A stretch of DNA of 64,000 nt from Bugula neritina (taxonomy: Eukaryota; Bryozoa; Gymnolaemata; Cheilostomatida; Bugulidae), in NCBI GenBank assembly GCA_964035545.1, contig OZ037772.1, positions 12,713,818 to 12,777,817 on the forward strand. The letters run 5' to 3'. The notes under the pieces were generated by a model, which ran no database searches, was not told the DNA's origin, and saw nothing but the letters and a program-made list of their open reading frames with translations. Both the position numbers and the translations under genes were made by a program. How positions within the stretch are numbered: the first letter of the stretch is position 1; each line of letters opens with the position of its first letter. Below, in pieces: positions 1 to 12,507 of the stretch.

Positions 1-1294
1 GGTGATCAAAATTTACACAATTGTAAAAATAGCAAACTGGAGTGCATTATTGAATAGTAGCAAAAAGAGGCAAGAAATGCTACAGGTGTAAGACCACATC
101 CTCATCAGCATTTTCAATGGGCTGATTTGATATAGACAACTTACATAATTACCAAGATATTACTTTTGAAAATAGACATTTGGTGATAGACTGGGGTATC
201 TTTAGTCATATACTGTGCACAGCTACATGGTAGGCTAGATATGTTTTGAACTTTTACTATGAAAATAATTCTCTTATAATTGGACTACACAAGAGGAGCT
301 CATCACATGCTGCTCTCTTGGTTGGTATAAAATTCCAAATATCAATTGCTTAGAAAACTTATCAGTTTAAGCTAGGCTCCATGTTTGCATGTTTAATAAA
401 ATAATTCAAAATACTTTCTAAATTTTGAATTATACTGGTGTTCTGGCAAACTCAATTAAGAATATGTAGAATAGCTTAGAAATCAACAAATACCACAGTT
501 GAATCAGTCAATATAAATTATTACAAGGCATACATATCTTGTCTGTTGTGCATACATATACTGGATATTAAGTATATATACTCTATATTGGGTATATAAT
601 ATCCTGTATATAATGTATATTATATACTGTGTATAATAATTGTTCCTTAAAAAATCACTTGAAAGTGTGTCTGCTTACATACTTTGTCGGGTTTATAATA
701 TAACTTTGATTGTTTGCTGTACTAGAAAATATAACCTCAGTAAATACCATACTACAATCTAAATAATGTAAGGGGTTTCCTACATAAGAACTTTTCCATA
801 ATTTCAGCTAAGCTAAATAAAAACCATAAAAATTGGGGCAAGTCAAAAGAAATGCTATATGACTCTTGGTTCCAAAACTGAAGTTTTGCAAGCCAGAGGA
901 TTTTTAAAGCTAAATTTGTTGAAATGTTCCTAGATATTTTGCTAGCACCCACGCAAAAATTGTGACAAAAATTGGGACGGCTACAACTAGGTACAAGCAA
1001 ACACAGCTTGGAGAAAAGATTTCTGTGGTAGTTGTCGTCACATCTTTATGCACTGTTAGTAAAGTGCCATTTCTAAAATGCAATAGGATGGAATAGATTA
1101 GAAACCGTTTGTCCTGAAACTAATATTTTGATCGAAACTTCTCGCTTGAAAAATATAAACACAACAGAGAACTTTGCAACAGCAATACACAAACACCTTC
1201 AATTTAGTCAGTAGGTTGCAGCTCTAATCCTGTTAATTAAGCTAATAAACTTGAAACAATACAATTTGCTAAGGAAATGTAAAGGAAGATAATT
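1..1294. other. AT-rich stretch without a recognisable gene
   Basis: No ORF or splice-bordered exon that I can support. A short TATA-type imperfect repeat lies at about 540-640. The stretch is downstream of the last visible exon of RING-coiled coil unit 1 on the minus strand, so it could be intron or 3' flank. Confidence 0.4.
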
Positions 1295-1404
1295 TTAAAC
1301 TGCTAACCCATTGTCACCATTAGCAGGTTGTAGGTCTCCTCTTTGTCTAACTTGGGAATGAGGCTGCTCAACTCTAACTTCTGGCTGAGGTTGCCCTGAA
1401 TTGT
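1295..1404 (-). CDS. Proline/charged exon after the coiled coil, unit 1
   Basis: Acceptor TATTATAG. In the phase set by the previous exon it reads DNSGQPQPEVRVEQPH and on to PANGDNG, then LAV and a stop at 1295-1297. The alternative is a donor, GG/GTTAGC at 1302-1307. Unit 2 has GTTAGT at the matching place and both would leave the exon after two bases of a codon, so a further exon may follow. Confidence 0.5.
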
Positions 1405-4400
1405 CTATAATAAACCAGACATTTTAAAACATCAAATGGTATTATGAGGCAGGCGTTAAACATTTAGCCTGCTCCCTGTATTGCCAGGCTAAGTTGGCTT
1501 TATGCATTCCAGGGGGACAGCTCAAAACACCCGCGAAAATCTTCAAGTTTATGTTTTAGCTTATCTTTTTGTACAGTAGTTATGATTTTCAATGTAAGAT
1601 TTCAATTATTTTACAATATTAATCGGTATATAGCCATTTTTTTGACAAATCCGTAAAAATTTAGTTTCTCTTCTATTATATAATAAACATTTACTTTTCC
1701 CATTTATACTATCATGGTAATAACATCATTATTAAATTTGTATTATAAATTATATCGACTGGTTTTCATGAACTCGAAGCTATATAAATCTACAAACTAT
1801 TTTTATTCATTAAAGTTGAATTGATTTTTTAAACAGAGAACAACATGAATATTTCCATTATACCAACCCACCATTAAGAGCTTTCAGTTGGCGAAGAATT
1901 TGCTTGTTTGCATTAATCATTTGGTTGCTGATTACATTTTGCTTTCTAGTATTTCTTTTTATAGACTTGGCCAAAGCGCTGGTCTCCTCTCTCAACCTTT
2001 TGTGCTCAGCTTCATGTTTTCGGAATGTAGCATCTACTCGAGATGTGAATGGCTCAAACCGCTCTTTCACAAACCTTTGCTGAACCTGTACGGACTGGTC
2101 AACCTTGTCTTTCAGCCCAAGATACATTTTTTCCATTTGTGTTAGCTTTTGTATAATCACACTCAACTGCCGTTTAGTGATTCCAGACTGAATACGACCA
2201 AAATACTTTTTCAATTCATCACCCGCTTGATGGTACAACTGCAGAAACATTTTCATCACCTCAGCAGCATTTTCATCTTTAGCTGACACTTCCTGAACAA
2301 CTTCATCAAGTTCTGGCATCAACTCTTGAATGGTGGTAAAAGTGGATAGCCTAATGAGAATATTTTGTTCTTCTTTGTCGCTTTCAACCTATACAATATT
2401 GAAATGGGATCAAGTTTTAATCCCCAGCTGCCCTAAGAAGGAAACACACACATTGCAAGCAAAAATCTATGCAAGCATTATGTTATTAGTATATATAATT
2501 GCACATTTTCATCCTTCTAGCTATTCATAAATAAGCCAATTTATATGTTTATAAGATCCGAGTAGCAAAATAAGAAAACTGCTACACAGAAAAGCTTCAA
2601 AACACACATTTAGAAAAATTTTGGTTAGGATAAGAAATAATTTATTGTCAAATGTATGAATGTCAATCAGGTTTCTAAACCTAGCTTTTGGTAACCTAAA
2701 AATTTGTACAACATGTAAAACTTTATTGAACTATAACTCAGCATTTCAGACGAAGAGATTTTAACCATTACACAGATAAATAGCAAAAAAATCAAATTGT
2801 CATTAATAACTTTTTTCAACAATATTGTTCAAGTTTTTCTGTAAATACTTTTATAATAATAATATTATGTTACAGGAAATAGAACTTTAATAGATATAAT
2901 AATAAGCTATATTGTAGATTAATGTCACAGCCCTACCACTAAAAAGCTTGGAAACTATCCCTAGATTATCACCGACCTACACACAAAAATTTAAGATGTT
3001 AAAACCTAGACTCGTTTGAGTTCTACTCCATATAATTAACCAACCTGCACAGGTTTGAAGTAGTTTTTCTTCTCATTTTCTATTCCTCTGGGTGCCATCC
3101 TGCCATCCTGCTCCATTTCCTCCTAGAAAGTTTTGTAAAATTCAATAGTTACAAAACCTTTCAATATTTAGTGATTATCTACTATTAGACAGAGTTCTTT
3201 TTGACATTTGCATTTTGAAGGATGCTGACTCAATCTATCTTAAAATAGTAAGCGTTGAATATTAAAAGACATTGTGAAGAAAAACTAACTTTTTATATTC
3301 CTCTCAAACATTGCTATTCAAAATTGTAAAATAATTGCCACCACTGGGAATCGAACCCGAGTCCTCTGGCTTGCAAGCAAGTGTGCTACAATTACACCAC
3401 GGAGGCCACTGGGTACACTCAACACTACACACTGAAGGATAAAATAGCCAAGCTGCATGGAATGCATAATTTGGGCATTGAAAGAACATTTTATTTAGCT
3501 AAATGTAAATTCAGAGGAGGCATAGACAAGAAGTTAGTTGAAAGAGTAGTTGAAGAATGTGCTGTGTGTAGGAGCATTGACCCTTCTCCAGTGCAGTGAG
3601 AAAGAGGAGTTCTGGAGGTCAATGAGAATTGGTATAGGCTGGCAATGGATGTGAGTCATTATAATAGTGTACTATACTTGACTATTATCTACTGTGGATA
3701 AAGTTGCAGAATGAGACTGCTGACTCTGTGGTAAATCAGCTACTAAAGGTGTTTCAGCAACGTGGTCCACCGACAGAGTTACTGTCAGACAACGGACCAT
3801 GTTTCAGAGGTGACAGATTGGAACAGCTACTTAGGCAATGGGATGTACAGCACATATTTAGCTGTGCTTATAGAGCATCTGGGAATGGTGTCATAGAGCG
3901 CAATCACAGGACTATAAAAAGAATGGCAGCTCGAACTAGATCCTCAATAGAAAATATGGTATTTTGGTACAACAACACCCCAAATAGTAACAATGTAGTA
4001 CCCTCATAAAGTTTATACAGTTATGATGTAAAGCTGCCTAAAGTATCACCATCAACAATAGGCAAGCCCACAGACATTACAAAAAAACCCCTAAAATGTA
4101 GGAGACAAAGTTTATGTAAAACCTGTGAATTCTAAATGCACAACTGCAGGCCACAGGGCATGATTACCAGGGTTGTGTCAAACACTGCGATGATGGTAGG
4201 ATGGTATGACACGACATATAAGTGATGTGCGATTGGCTAATACAGGGAACAGGGAAAGTGTTGACATTTCGTCCAGTACAAAACAGCAATCTCAGGTACA
4301 TGGAGACATTGAAATTAACCTGAGCCCAGATAATGCTGATGAGGATGTGGATGGTGAAAATGTTGAGGAAGGTGAAAATGTTGAGGAAGTGATTGACCGG

Positions 4401-7400
4401 CCAGTAAGAGATAGACGGCCACCCAGGTGGTTGGCAGACTTTTATGTAGATGACTAAACGTTTTTCCTTTTTGTTTTATTATATATCTGTTTGATCTGAT
4501 AAGATCAGGGGGAAATGTAATGTGCATGACATTGCATCATGCAGTTGTCTAACCGTTTTTTAAATATTATTATAGTTGTGTGGTTTTCCTTTATGTCCTA
4601 AATTCCCTTTATCTTTGTGGTTTATATATATTATATTGTCTGTCTTAGAAATGTGTTCGTAGTGATTAGTTGTGCTTTCCAAATAAAGATATTTCAGTGA
4701 ACTTTAAGTATAATACTGTTACAAAAATGAATGCATCAAACTCAAAGTTATTTTAGGAAAAACTCCCTATATATAAAATTGAATAAATTCAGATAGAAAT
4801 ATTTTAAAACTGATCTTGCATTTTACAAATAATTTATAATTAGAAAATGCTTTTACTGACAAGGTTTGCTTAATAGTGTAGGTGATTTTATATAGATAGC
4901 ACATTTGTGATGCACACACTCTATAGAGTATAGAACATGACTTGAAAGATTGGCTCAGAGTGAAGGTCACTGAAATGAAATATGCCAGTGAAGAGGCTAC
5001 TTAGTAGACTTTAGCTGAGGAGCCACTGCATCAGTATTTTCCAAGTTACTACTATTCATGAACCATTACACAACAAATTATCAACAATTACTGCAAGCTG
5101 CATGTTTTTAGCCCGTATATAAATAATAGATATTCATGAGACCGCATAATATTATATATATACTATATTATATACATATTATATACATAGATAGATACAA
5201 AGTATAATAGTCACGTTGACATATTTAAACTAGGTAAGTCAGTGTGGGGTTGCGTCTTGCATTGATAGAGATAACTTGTACAACAGTAAGTAAGACACCT
5301 GTTACTGTTTGTCTTGGGCAATATCAATTTTAGATTTAGAAACCCCTATTTCAAATGGCTACTCAATCAATAGAAATAAGGTTTCATAGGAGGCTTTTTA
5401 AACAATCTTTTCTTGTATATGGAAATTTCCACAGAATGTGTGTTATAAATATCTGGCAGCTGTTTTTGCAGACTAGTTTGAAAAATTAATAAAAAATATT
5501 TTCAACTTTGGCATTTTTCATTGCACGTTACTAGAGCCATCCTGCAGGAAACTAATTTTACGGCAACTAAGACCACTGAAAAGACCCAAAGCCAATGCAA
5601 TGTCAACTGAAACCTGGTAAACCAGTGACTGTGTCAGACTCAAATAGCAAAAGAAATCAACTAAAAGTTTTTCAGTTAAATTTATTCCAATTGTGCATAG
5701 TTCTAAGCTTCAAAGCCTGAGCTGCCTTTTCTAGATAATATTGTTGATCAGTAAATTAGTTTAACATAAAAATATTCATCAAAATATCGTATTATTACAT
5801 AGATAAATTTTCTGAATATGTGGCATGTATTAAAATGCCAATCTTGAGTCATTATTGACTGGTGACAAAGCTAAGACTTTGTGAAGTATTTTAACCAAAA
5901 AATGTAATTGCAACCAGGAACATTCATCATCAAAGCAAAGAAAGCATAGTACTATAACAATATTTTGTAGAAGGAACTTACCCTACTAGTAGAGGCCGGG
6001 TTGTCAAGAAGATCATCAAGGTAATCATCAGAATCTGACAATAAAAAACTACATGTATATGAATACATTTATCTGGCACTCAAGAAGGAAAACCAATGAT
6101 CAGCACCATCCACAATCACATTGAGGCAATTAATGGTGAGTGGGAGAACATCATACCATCTGCTCCTTACCATTTTTCATAAAACTATCCCCAGAACTAT
6201 GATACTCAACTCCTACAAACCTGATTCATCAGATGAACTTGCAGTTGGGTTACATATTCTACATTTCGTGTCACTACAACAAAACCATCAAATCTAGTGC
6301 TCAAAGATTCCAATGGTTAAAAATTTCTATCTATTTAAAGTAGAAACCTCATATTTGACTAGCTTTACATGTTAAATTAAAAATTTGGTTAATAGCAGAG
6401 AAAAGTAGATACATTCAAAACATTATTGGCATTATTCTTGGCACAATAACAAAAATTTAGAAACTACTCTAAAAGCAGCGAATCCAGTCGAACACAAAAC
6501 TGGGGCTTGCAAACCAGAGCTTCATACACAAACTTTACAAAAATTTATTGCTCAGTCTAACAGTTATAAGAGTAGCTAGTTCATAGGCTTAGAGCCTCGG
6601 ACTTGGAAACCTGTGATGGACAAAAACATAGAAATGTATAACTGCATTTACAATTAAACCTATTATATATGCCATTAGAGTGACTAACTACTAGTACCCT
6701 CGATTCAAAACTAAAACTGTTCCGAGAAAGGTTATATTTACAAACTGATAGCTGAATGAAGAAAAAGAGATAAGCAATTACCTTGTGTCTAAGCATGCTT
6801 CGCAAATACAACGTCCTTCACTGCAATATCTAATCTCAGAGTCAATGAAATCCACTCCGCAATGGCTGCATGACAGCTGACGTGGCTGCAAGAAAACACC
6901 ATAGACATTATAGACGCTGATAACAACTAATAGAATAAATACAACTACTAAATGTGAAGCTGCTATGATATTCAATATCTCTTCTGGTATATAAAACCAC
7001 CAAACAACATAAACATGAGATTCATAGATTATGAAAGCTTAAGATAGGACAAACTGTTACGTTATCAGGCTCAAACATGCACCACCACCAACTAGCGATG
7101 CAGGTTTACTAACACATCAAGCCTAGAGATAGTGTCAACACAGCTAAACAAATTGATAAAGCAAGGTTTTACCAGCTACATTAGCTTTCCATTAGCTTAA
7201 ATCTAATGTGAAACCAACCACTTGTCTCTTGTTGCCAATTAATGGTAGCTAAAGGGTATGAAATAATATTGGAAGTCTTTAGATTTACCGCAAAAAGCAG
7301 TGGCAAATGCACACCGAAGTTCTATTTTCAAAGCAGCATATATAGATAATGTCCAGGAAGTTCTATAAATCTATATATTTAGGATTTGGTATCTACATAT

Positions 7401-7747
7401 CTTATTTCTAATAAAGGAATCGCATAGTTCTCTTAGTTTTAATAATTTTCATTTAAAGAAGCTAGAAACTAAGTGATTTCTTTGTACCTACTGTATATTT
7501 ATGGCTTCAAACTGTCTTCCAAAGAGCTTTCCCTTTTGATAAGAATAATAAATTCAATTTCATTACCCTTATTGGTGACAATCTTGCTTGCCAGCAAAAG
7601 CAAAAATCTATTCCCTTCACAAAAAAGCTCAAAAAATTATTTCTTTATAAAAGTATCAACCCCACCTTTGTCAATTGCATGGTTTTATAATGTAAAACGT
7701 GTTCATACCAAAGCTATGCCAGTGTTGTTTGAAAAAGCTGCAGCCAT
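1295..7747 (-). CDS. RING finger-coiled coil gene, unit 1 (multi-exon)
   Basis: Predicted minus-strand gene. Exons: 7709-7747 (start), 6782-6885, 6221-6273, 5982-6034, 3045-3122, 1872-2388 and 1308-1404, or 1295-1404 if the last is terminal. Phases agree at each join I could test. The start exon reads MAAAFSNNTGIAL in a good ATG context and joins in frame to the RING exon. The RING spans two exons: C-x2-C, eleven residues, C, then C-x2-C in 6782-6885, and the last C-x2-C (CRIC) in 6221-6273. The usual zinc His is Arg here, with a Cys beside it. An acidic linker (DSDDYLDDLLD) and a roughly 170-residue helical, charged coiled coil follow. By family knowledge a RING usually recruits E2 ubiquitin-conjugating enzymes, probably in cytosol; substrate unknown. 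The equivalent of unit 2 exon 4 was not found; that intron holds a SINE and a gypsy remnant. It is paralogous to the gene at 41726-51870. Confidence 0.6.
1872..2388 (-). CDS. Coiled-coil exon, unit 1
   Basis: 517-bp exon entering in phase 0 at acceptor TTGTATAG and leaving after one extra base at AATG/GTGGGT. It encodes about 172 residues, mostly charged helix with heptad-like spacing. Conserved blocks shared with unit 2 are LMPELDxVVxE near the start and RVDATFRKHxAEHxxLREExSAL past the middle. The family is not recognised by name; TRIM-like proteins and other coiled-coil E3 ligases have a similar layout. Confidence 0.65.
3045..3122 (-). CDS. Conserved small exon (ENEKxNYxKPV), unit 1
   Basis: 78-bp phase-0 exon, acceptor TTTCTAG, donor GTTGGT. 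The second half, APRGIENEKKNYFKPVQ, aligns with the unit 2 exon APRETENEKINYVKPVR. This is one of the clearest paralogy signals between the two units. Confidence 0.6.
3331..3432 (-). repeat. tRNA-derived SINE head
   Basis: On the minus strand the pol III A box TGGTGTAATTG and B box GGTTCGATTCC are intact and correctly spaced. The 5' flank ends GTACCCAGTGGCC and the 3' side continues AATTATTTTACAA, both shared with copies near 46.5 and 49.7 kb. The anticodon stem does not pair well, so this is a SINE or pseudo-tRNA. Confidence 0.6.
3428..4457 (+). pseudogene. Ty3/gypsy-like integrase remnant
   Basis: Broken open frames read as the 3' end of a retrotransposon pol. First comes an H2C2-type zinc region (HGMHN, then ECAVCRS) at 3450-3599, ended by a stop. 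Then comes a DDE integrase core with LLSDNGPCFRG and ASGNGVIERNHRTIK at 3704-4009. Finally there is an acidic tail ending RPVRDRRPPRWLADFYVDD at 4206-4457, a typical gypsy integrase tail. Several stops and frame changes separate the pieces, so it is non-functional. The 5' end is missing and abuts the SINE. It lies in an intron of RING-coiled coil unit 1 on the opposite strand. Confidence 0.75.
4516..4723 (+). repeat. 3' LTR of the gypsy-like remnant
   Basis: Begins TGTAATG directly after a purine tract (AAGATCAGGGGGAAA) that follows the integrase stop, and ends CTGTTACA. TGTAA/TTACA are inverted ends. An AATAAAG poly(A)-type signal is at about 4682. Length 208 bp. The other LTR is not in the window. 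Confidence 0.6.
5982..6034 (-). CDS. Acidic linker exon, unit 1
   Basis: Small exon between acceptor TATTGTCAG and donor GTAAGT. It encodes DSDDYLDDLLDNPASTSR. It corresponds in position and phase to the unit 2 exon at 47770-47834, although residues are not conserved. Confidence 0.5.
6221..6273 (-). CDS. RING finger exon B, unit 1
   Basis: 53-bp exon between acceptor TGTTGTAG and donor GTTTGT. It encodes DTKCRIC followed by a Ser/Asp/Glu-rich stretch. The CRIC pair supplies the last two zinc ligands, with seven residues between ligands 6 and 7 in both paralogs. Enters after two bases of a codon and leaves after one, as in unit 2. Confidence 0.6.
6782..6885 (-). CDS. RING finger exon A, unit 1
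   Basis: 104-bp exon with acceptor TTTTCTTGCAG and donor AAG/GTAATT. It encodes CSHC, eleven residues, then CSEGRCICEAC. This gives RING ligands 1-3, 5 and 6. The ligand-4 position (His in unit 2) is Arg, with a neighbouring Cys that might substitute. Exon length and Cys spacing match the unit 2 exon at 51767-51870. Confidence 0.65.
7709..7747 (-). CDS. Start exon of RING-coiled coil unit 1
   Basis: ATG at 7745-7747 sits in a GGAAATGG context. Thirteen codons follow, then a GTATGA donor. The exon ends in phase 0 and joins in frame to the RING exon, whose acceptor is TTTTCTTGCAG. It is too short to be proved without a transcript. Confidence 0.45.
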
Positions 7748-9668
7748 TTCCTTCTTATTTAGGTACCTAAAACAAAAATAAATTTTACAAGTTTAACTGA
7801 AAGAATTATATTTAAATAATTACACACAAAAATTTTCAACTAAAAAAACTTATCTGTGAAATCCCTTATTATGAAACAGATGGAACTTTTGGTCTATTTC
7901 AAAAGGACAGCTTTGATCTAATGGGTAATGGGTTTTGTGGAGAGATTTTTGCTAGACAAAAGTTTGATGTCAACATGCTAGAGTTCTGTCTTACTTCTAA
8001 GCCCATTGGCATTGGTGTCTGCTAACCATTAGTTTAACTTATCACTAATATTTACCCTGCGACTGCAGCTTGACTCAGTAGGCTGATGTCAGCACAAAAC
8101 AGAAATTAAAATTACTATTAAACTTATCGAGCTTCTAACTCCTGCATAAGCACCCTATCAGAAGATGCTGCCATTGTAGCTATGGAATATGTGGTAGCTA
8201 AAAAAATGCCTAAGACATGGGGCTCAGCTCCAGTTCAGTTCATATGCCTTTCAGCAGTACAGCTCAGGGTTAAGGTCAAGATACCCTAACTAGGCTATCC
8301 TTCAAAATGCCAACCAGGTCAGTGTATAACTAAAGATAATAATTACAGAAACCAGAGCCAATATTTTTCCCACTTTTCAAAATTATGAGGTGAGCTACAT
8401 TGTACCAGTAACAAAAAGGATGTTGTAATGAGCCACACACGGCAGCAGCCAAAGGCCATCTTTAAATAGCTGACGGAGCTCATTATACAATCATAGCAGC
8501 AAATTAATAACATTTTAGCATGATACCGAAAGGTATCTAAAGGCTGGGGACAGCCATCCGGATGTTTGCCAGGGGATGGTCCTGTCGTGTGGAGGCAATG
8601 TGCCACAATGTGGTTGACCAGATTTTGTTGCAAAAGTGCTTTAGAAAACATCTTGTTTAATATTCCTGGTGTCAAATGCTGTCATTTCTGGTCAGTAAAG
8701 TGTTTCTAGCCCTTAAAATATGATATCCATGCATAAGTTTTATAGCTATATTATTACACTTTATTCACTAATCAGAAGCCAGTCTAAGGCAAGCTAAAGG
8801 AGAACAAAAGGTTCGCTATACTCTTTTATCTTTTTCTTGTAATTTGTTTTGTAATTAACTGCAATTATGTTATGTGCTGAGTTAATAGCCTTTAATACAT
8901 TTTGTCTTGTCATGCGCCATATTATATACATATTATATTATATACTACATATTACTCAATTATACTGTATTCAAATTATAATGCTTACCCTAATTTCACT
9001 ATTATTGAAGACTTCACGGTGTTGGTTTATGAGCTAAAGTGTTAGTGATCTGTAGAGTTGGTGAACTAGAATGAACTAATGAACTATATTAATACCAACT
9101 TTCACCTGCCCCATCTGACTACACTCATAATGGCATCAGTAAAGTTTAGTTATTCAAAAAAGCTTGCTGGGTCCCTAGCAGACCAGTAAAACTGTTATAT
9201 ATATACCTATTTATATATAAACAAACAAAAATGCAAACAAACACACAGTTTGTGCATATTTGAAAATGTTAAAAACTTTCTATGGCATCAATTTGTTGTG
9301 GATAATGCCATATAAAAGATAGCTGAGTCCCCACTTCAAATGAGTTTTCGTTTACTTGCATAATGTAAAAGAAGTTGAAAGTTATTCAATAAATGATTTA
9401 AGAGGAGAATTTTTTCTTAGAAAAATAAGTATAAAAATGAAATTTTGTGTGGCAAAAATCAAAAATTAAATACCATGCTGATGGCTACAAAACAAGAGAT
9501 TTATTATTTGTTATATGCTTCAAGGTTTTGCTAATTATACCAGATTGCTATTCAAGTTGATTTCAAAATTTATCTACATCCCAACAGCTGATAAAATCTT
9601 AATAAATAAGTATAAATATATGATTTTATGATTACAAATGACGTACAGTACATTACACAAATTATAAC
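7748..9668. other. No supported gene
   Basis: AT-rich. A 110-codon minus-strand frame at 8343-8675 lies in a slightly GC-richer patch, but I recognise no family in it and see no splice context. TA-rich runs occur at 8920-8960 and 9190-9225. Confidence 0.35.
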
Positions 9669-9857
9669 ATGCGGTCCAATATAAGGTTTGACAGATATAC
9701 TTCATCTAAAATCAACAATGTTAGCAAAGTATTTGGCCGGGTTAAACATGTGATCTACAACACTCGCATGAAAGCAACATTAATTGCATATCTCAGTCTA
9801 TGCAGGCCTATTTTTGAGCATGCTGACATAAGGGAACTGAACATGACCAAAACTTAA
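9669..9857 (+). pseudogene. LINE reverse-transcriptase C-terminal relic
   Basis: A 62-codon frame reads NIRFDRYTSSKIN, then LIAYLSLCRPIFEHAD. This matches the post-RT region of the LINE copies at 11.0-11.3 and 50.8-51.0 kb (LKFDKHI, LCRPLLEYAD). It is a short 5'- and 3'-truncated fragment. Confidence 0.6.
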
Positions 9858-9869
9858 TTTTTAACTTCA

Positions 9870-10700
9870 AAGAATGATGCGGCATCAGTGATGCTCATAC
9901 TGATCAAAACTTTTGAAGACATTTTTGGTGAAAATATGTTTTCATTTGCTGAGGATAAACTATCGGAATGGTTAAATAATACTTGATCTGCTAAGAAAGA
10001 AAGCAAAGATAAATTTTTCTATCCTCACAGAACTTAAAAGCTTAAAAACCTAACTTAGCTACATGCTAGATTTATTTATTTATAAATTAAAACAAAAGCA
10101 ACAAAAGATAAACTCACTAATTTTGCCTTAGGTGCTACTAGAGAAATTTATTTTTAAGAGAGGACTTAATATCCATATTGACATTTTATTAATAGAATAA
10201 ACATAAAAGTCAGCACATAGATATTCATAATGATCCTAAAAGTCAAGTAACATTCATACTAATATGAGTATCAGTCCCAGATTGATATTCATATAATTTG
10301 ATATTCATATTAGTAATATATAATCAGTATAAATGATAAAATCAAATAGTAGCTACTAATACTAAGAGTAATCAAAATTAAAATAGTAAATTAGTATAGA
10401 AAATATGTACAAAAATTTGAATTATAATTACATCAACATCAATGTTTAACATATTAATATTTATATTCATATTTAATATAAATATTCTTAATGTATGTTC
10501 ATGTCAATAATTGTTAGTAGTTAATTTCAATGTTTATTGCAATTATTATTATATTTATTACAATTACACCCACACTCATCAGGGCAATGCATTAATTTAC
10601 TAACACTAATTCAGTAACTGTAATCACGATATCATTCATATTGATATTCATTATACTTGACTTACTTGCTTGACTTACTTGAAGATGCAATCACGTTAAA
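9870..10700. other. AT-rich, low-complexity flank
   Basis: Rich in short ATATTCATATT and AATACTAAT motifs, especially 10190-10670. No coding signal seen. Confidence 0.4.
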
Positions 10701-10817
10701 CCGCTAGATTAATGTAAGCGACGTGCCTCGTTTGGTGAACAGAATTATTAAATGTAGTTAATACTTTTATCACATAAGTGCAGTTCTGTTTTAAGACTTT
10801 GGTGCCAGTACAGGGCC

Positions 10818-12357
10818 TTATGAGGCCTGTCTGTGAGCAACATTTGATGTAATTTTCATATCACATATTGTTCTGGGTAGGAAGATGGCATGAAATAGTG
10901 AGGTGTTAGTCCTAAAAGTGGTGGGCCTGCCATTTGACTGGGACCTGGTGGTAACTGATGTAGTGGGCTGGTCGATGAGGTGTTCATACGATTTTGAGAG
11001 TAAAGGATGATATTCCTCTTTGGCCAGGATCCGCATCAAGAGACTAAGTCGTAGGTCTTTGCGCCTGAGCCACCCCTGCCTTTAATACCTGCTACAAATC
11101 TCACAGCCTGCCCTTGCACTTGCTCAATTTCTACTACAGCCTTCTTGGAGCTAGGGTCCCACACAGCAGCAGCATATTCTAGGTGAGGACGACACAGAGC
11201 TTTGTATGCTATTAACTTCGCCTTTTCTGCTGCCCAATACAGTGCCCTTTTAACCATCCCGAGTTGTCGTTTTGCTGTGAGTAATTTCTGCTGGATATGC
11301 ATGTCGAACTTCAGGTCTGATTGTATTGTGACACCAAGATACAACGCGTGGTCAACAACTGCGAGAGTCTGGCCTCCAAGTGAATAGTTATGTGTGAATT
11401 TCTTGTTACTGAAGATAATGATCTTGTTTTTTTTTTCACATTGAAAGACATACCCATCCTACATGGCCAGGAGTCCAAAGAGTTGCGGTTGTGCTGAAAA
11501 CGGGCTGTGTCCTGCTGGCTTGTGATGGTCTGGTACATTAAGGTGTCGTCTGCAAATAGGGCGACTGGGCAATCTACCTCGTTTGAAAGGTCATTGATAA
11601 ATATCAGAAAAAGCACAGGCCTGAGAACTGATCCCTGAGGTACCCCTGACGAGACTGGGAGACTGTTTGACACCTTACCATTAAGTATCACCCGCTGGGA
11701 CCTATCAGTAAAGAAGTTATGTATCCAGTGAAGTATTTGTGTGTCAATTGTTCTGATCCTGGAGAGTTTTTCCATTAGAAGTGCATGCGGCACCTTGTCA
11801 AAGGCTTTTGTGAAGTCAAGCACCGCAGCATGAGTGCTCAAGCCTTTATCTGCCACACTGAGAATATCATGCATGGTGGCACAGAGTTGTGTCTCACATG
11901 ATAGCCCTTTTCTAAAGCCGTGCTGTCTGCTGTGGAGGAAACTATCTATTTTCTCTAGTAAAATACCAAGAACGATGTGCTCTAGTAGCTTACATGGAAT
12001 GCTGGTTAGGGAGATTGGCCTATAGTTGTTGGCAGAGCTCCTGTCACCACTCTTGAAGATAGGGGTGACATTGGCAGATTTCCAACTGTCAGGGAGTTCA
12101 CCATGCTGTAAGGACTTGTTATAGATCTGAGTCAGGCCTTCTGCAGTCAGATGTGTATCAATTGTAAGGTCAGCTTTACGTAGTTGGTCTGGCCTTGGAG
12201 CTTTCCCATTTTTAAGGCCTGCCAGTAGCTTCTTCACTCCCTCAATTTCAATATGGGTGGTGGGTTCATTGGCATGTGTCTTTGGTAGCTTTTGAAGCTG
12301 GTGTCCACTGTTGAATTGCTTGTGAAAGTGGTGATTTAGGATATCTGCACACTCCAC
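10818..12357 (-). pseudogene. LINE reverse transcriptase and C-terminal region, frameshifted
   Basis: The main frame 12357-11311 has VTPIFKSGDRSSANNYRPIS, LDFTKAFDKVPH, SGVPQGSVL and the catalytic ALFADDTLMY. A frame change leads to 11344-11036 (YLGVTIQSDLKF, LCRPHLEYAAAVWDP) and another to 11039-10818 (SVTTRSQ, IFLPRTICDM), ending in a stop. At least two frameshifts make this copy inactive. Confidence 0.8.
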
Positions 12358-12507
12358 GGCATCATCTGTGGACGAGTTGTTTGGCTTGGTTAGACGAATG
12401 AGCTGTTTACTAGTTCGCGTACCCCTTAGGTGTTAGTAAAATGGTCTGCAGTTGCCTTCAGCCAGAGGTTTGCATATGCGTGATTCCAAATATGCCTTCT
12501 TGTGCTG

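Noticed and set aside
103-142. Short frame (IENADEDVV) as a last exon of RING unit 1
   Set aside because: Needs a phase different from that left by the previous exon and has a poor acceptor.
3337-3403. A genuine tRNA gene
   Set aside because: A and B boxes match, but the anticodon stem does not pair and copies share SINE flanks.
8343-8675. 110-codon minus-strand frame
   Set aside because: No family recognised; Cys/Leu-rich composition and lack of context make coding doubtful.
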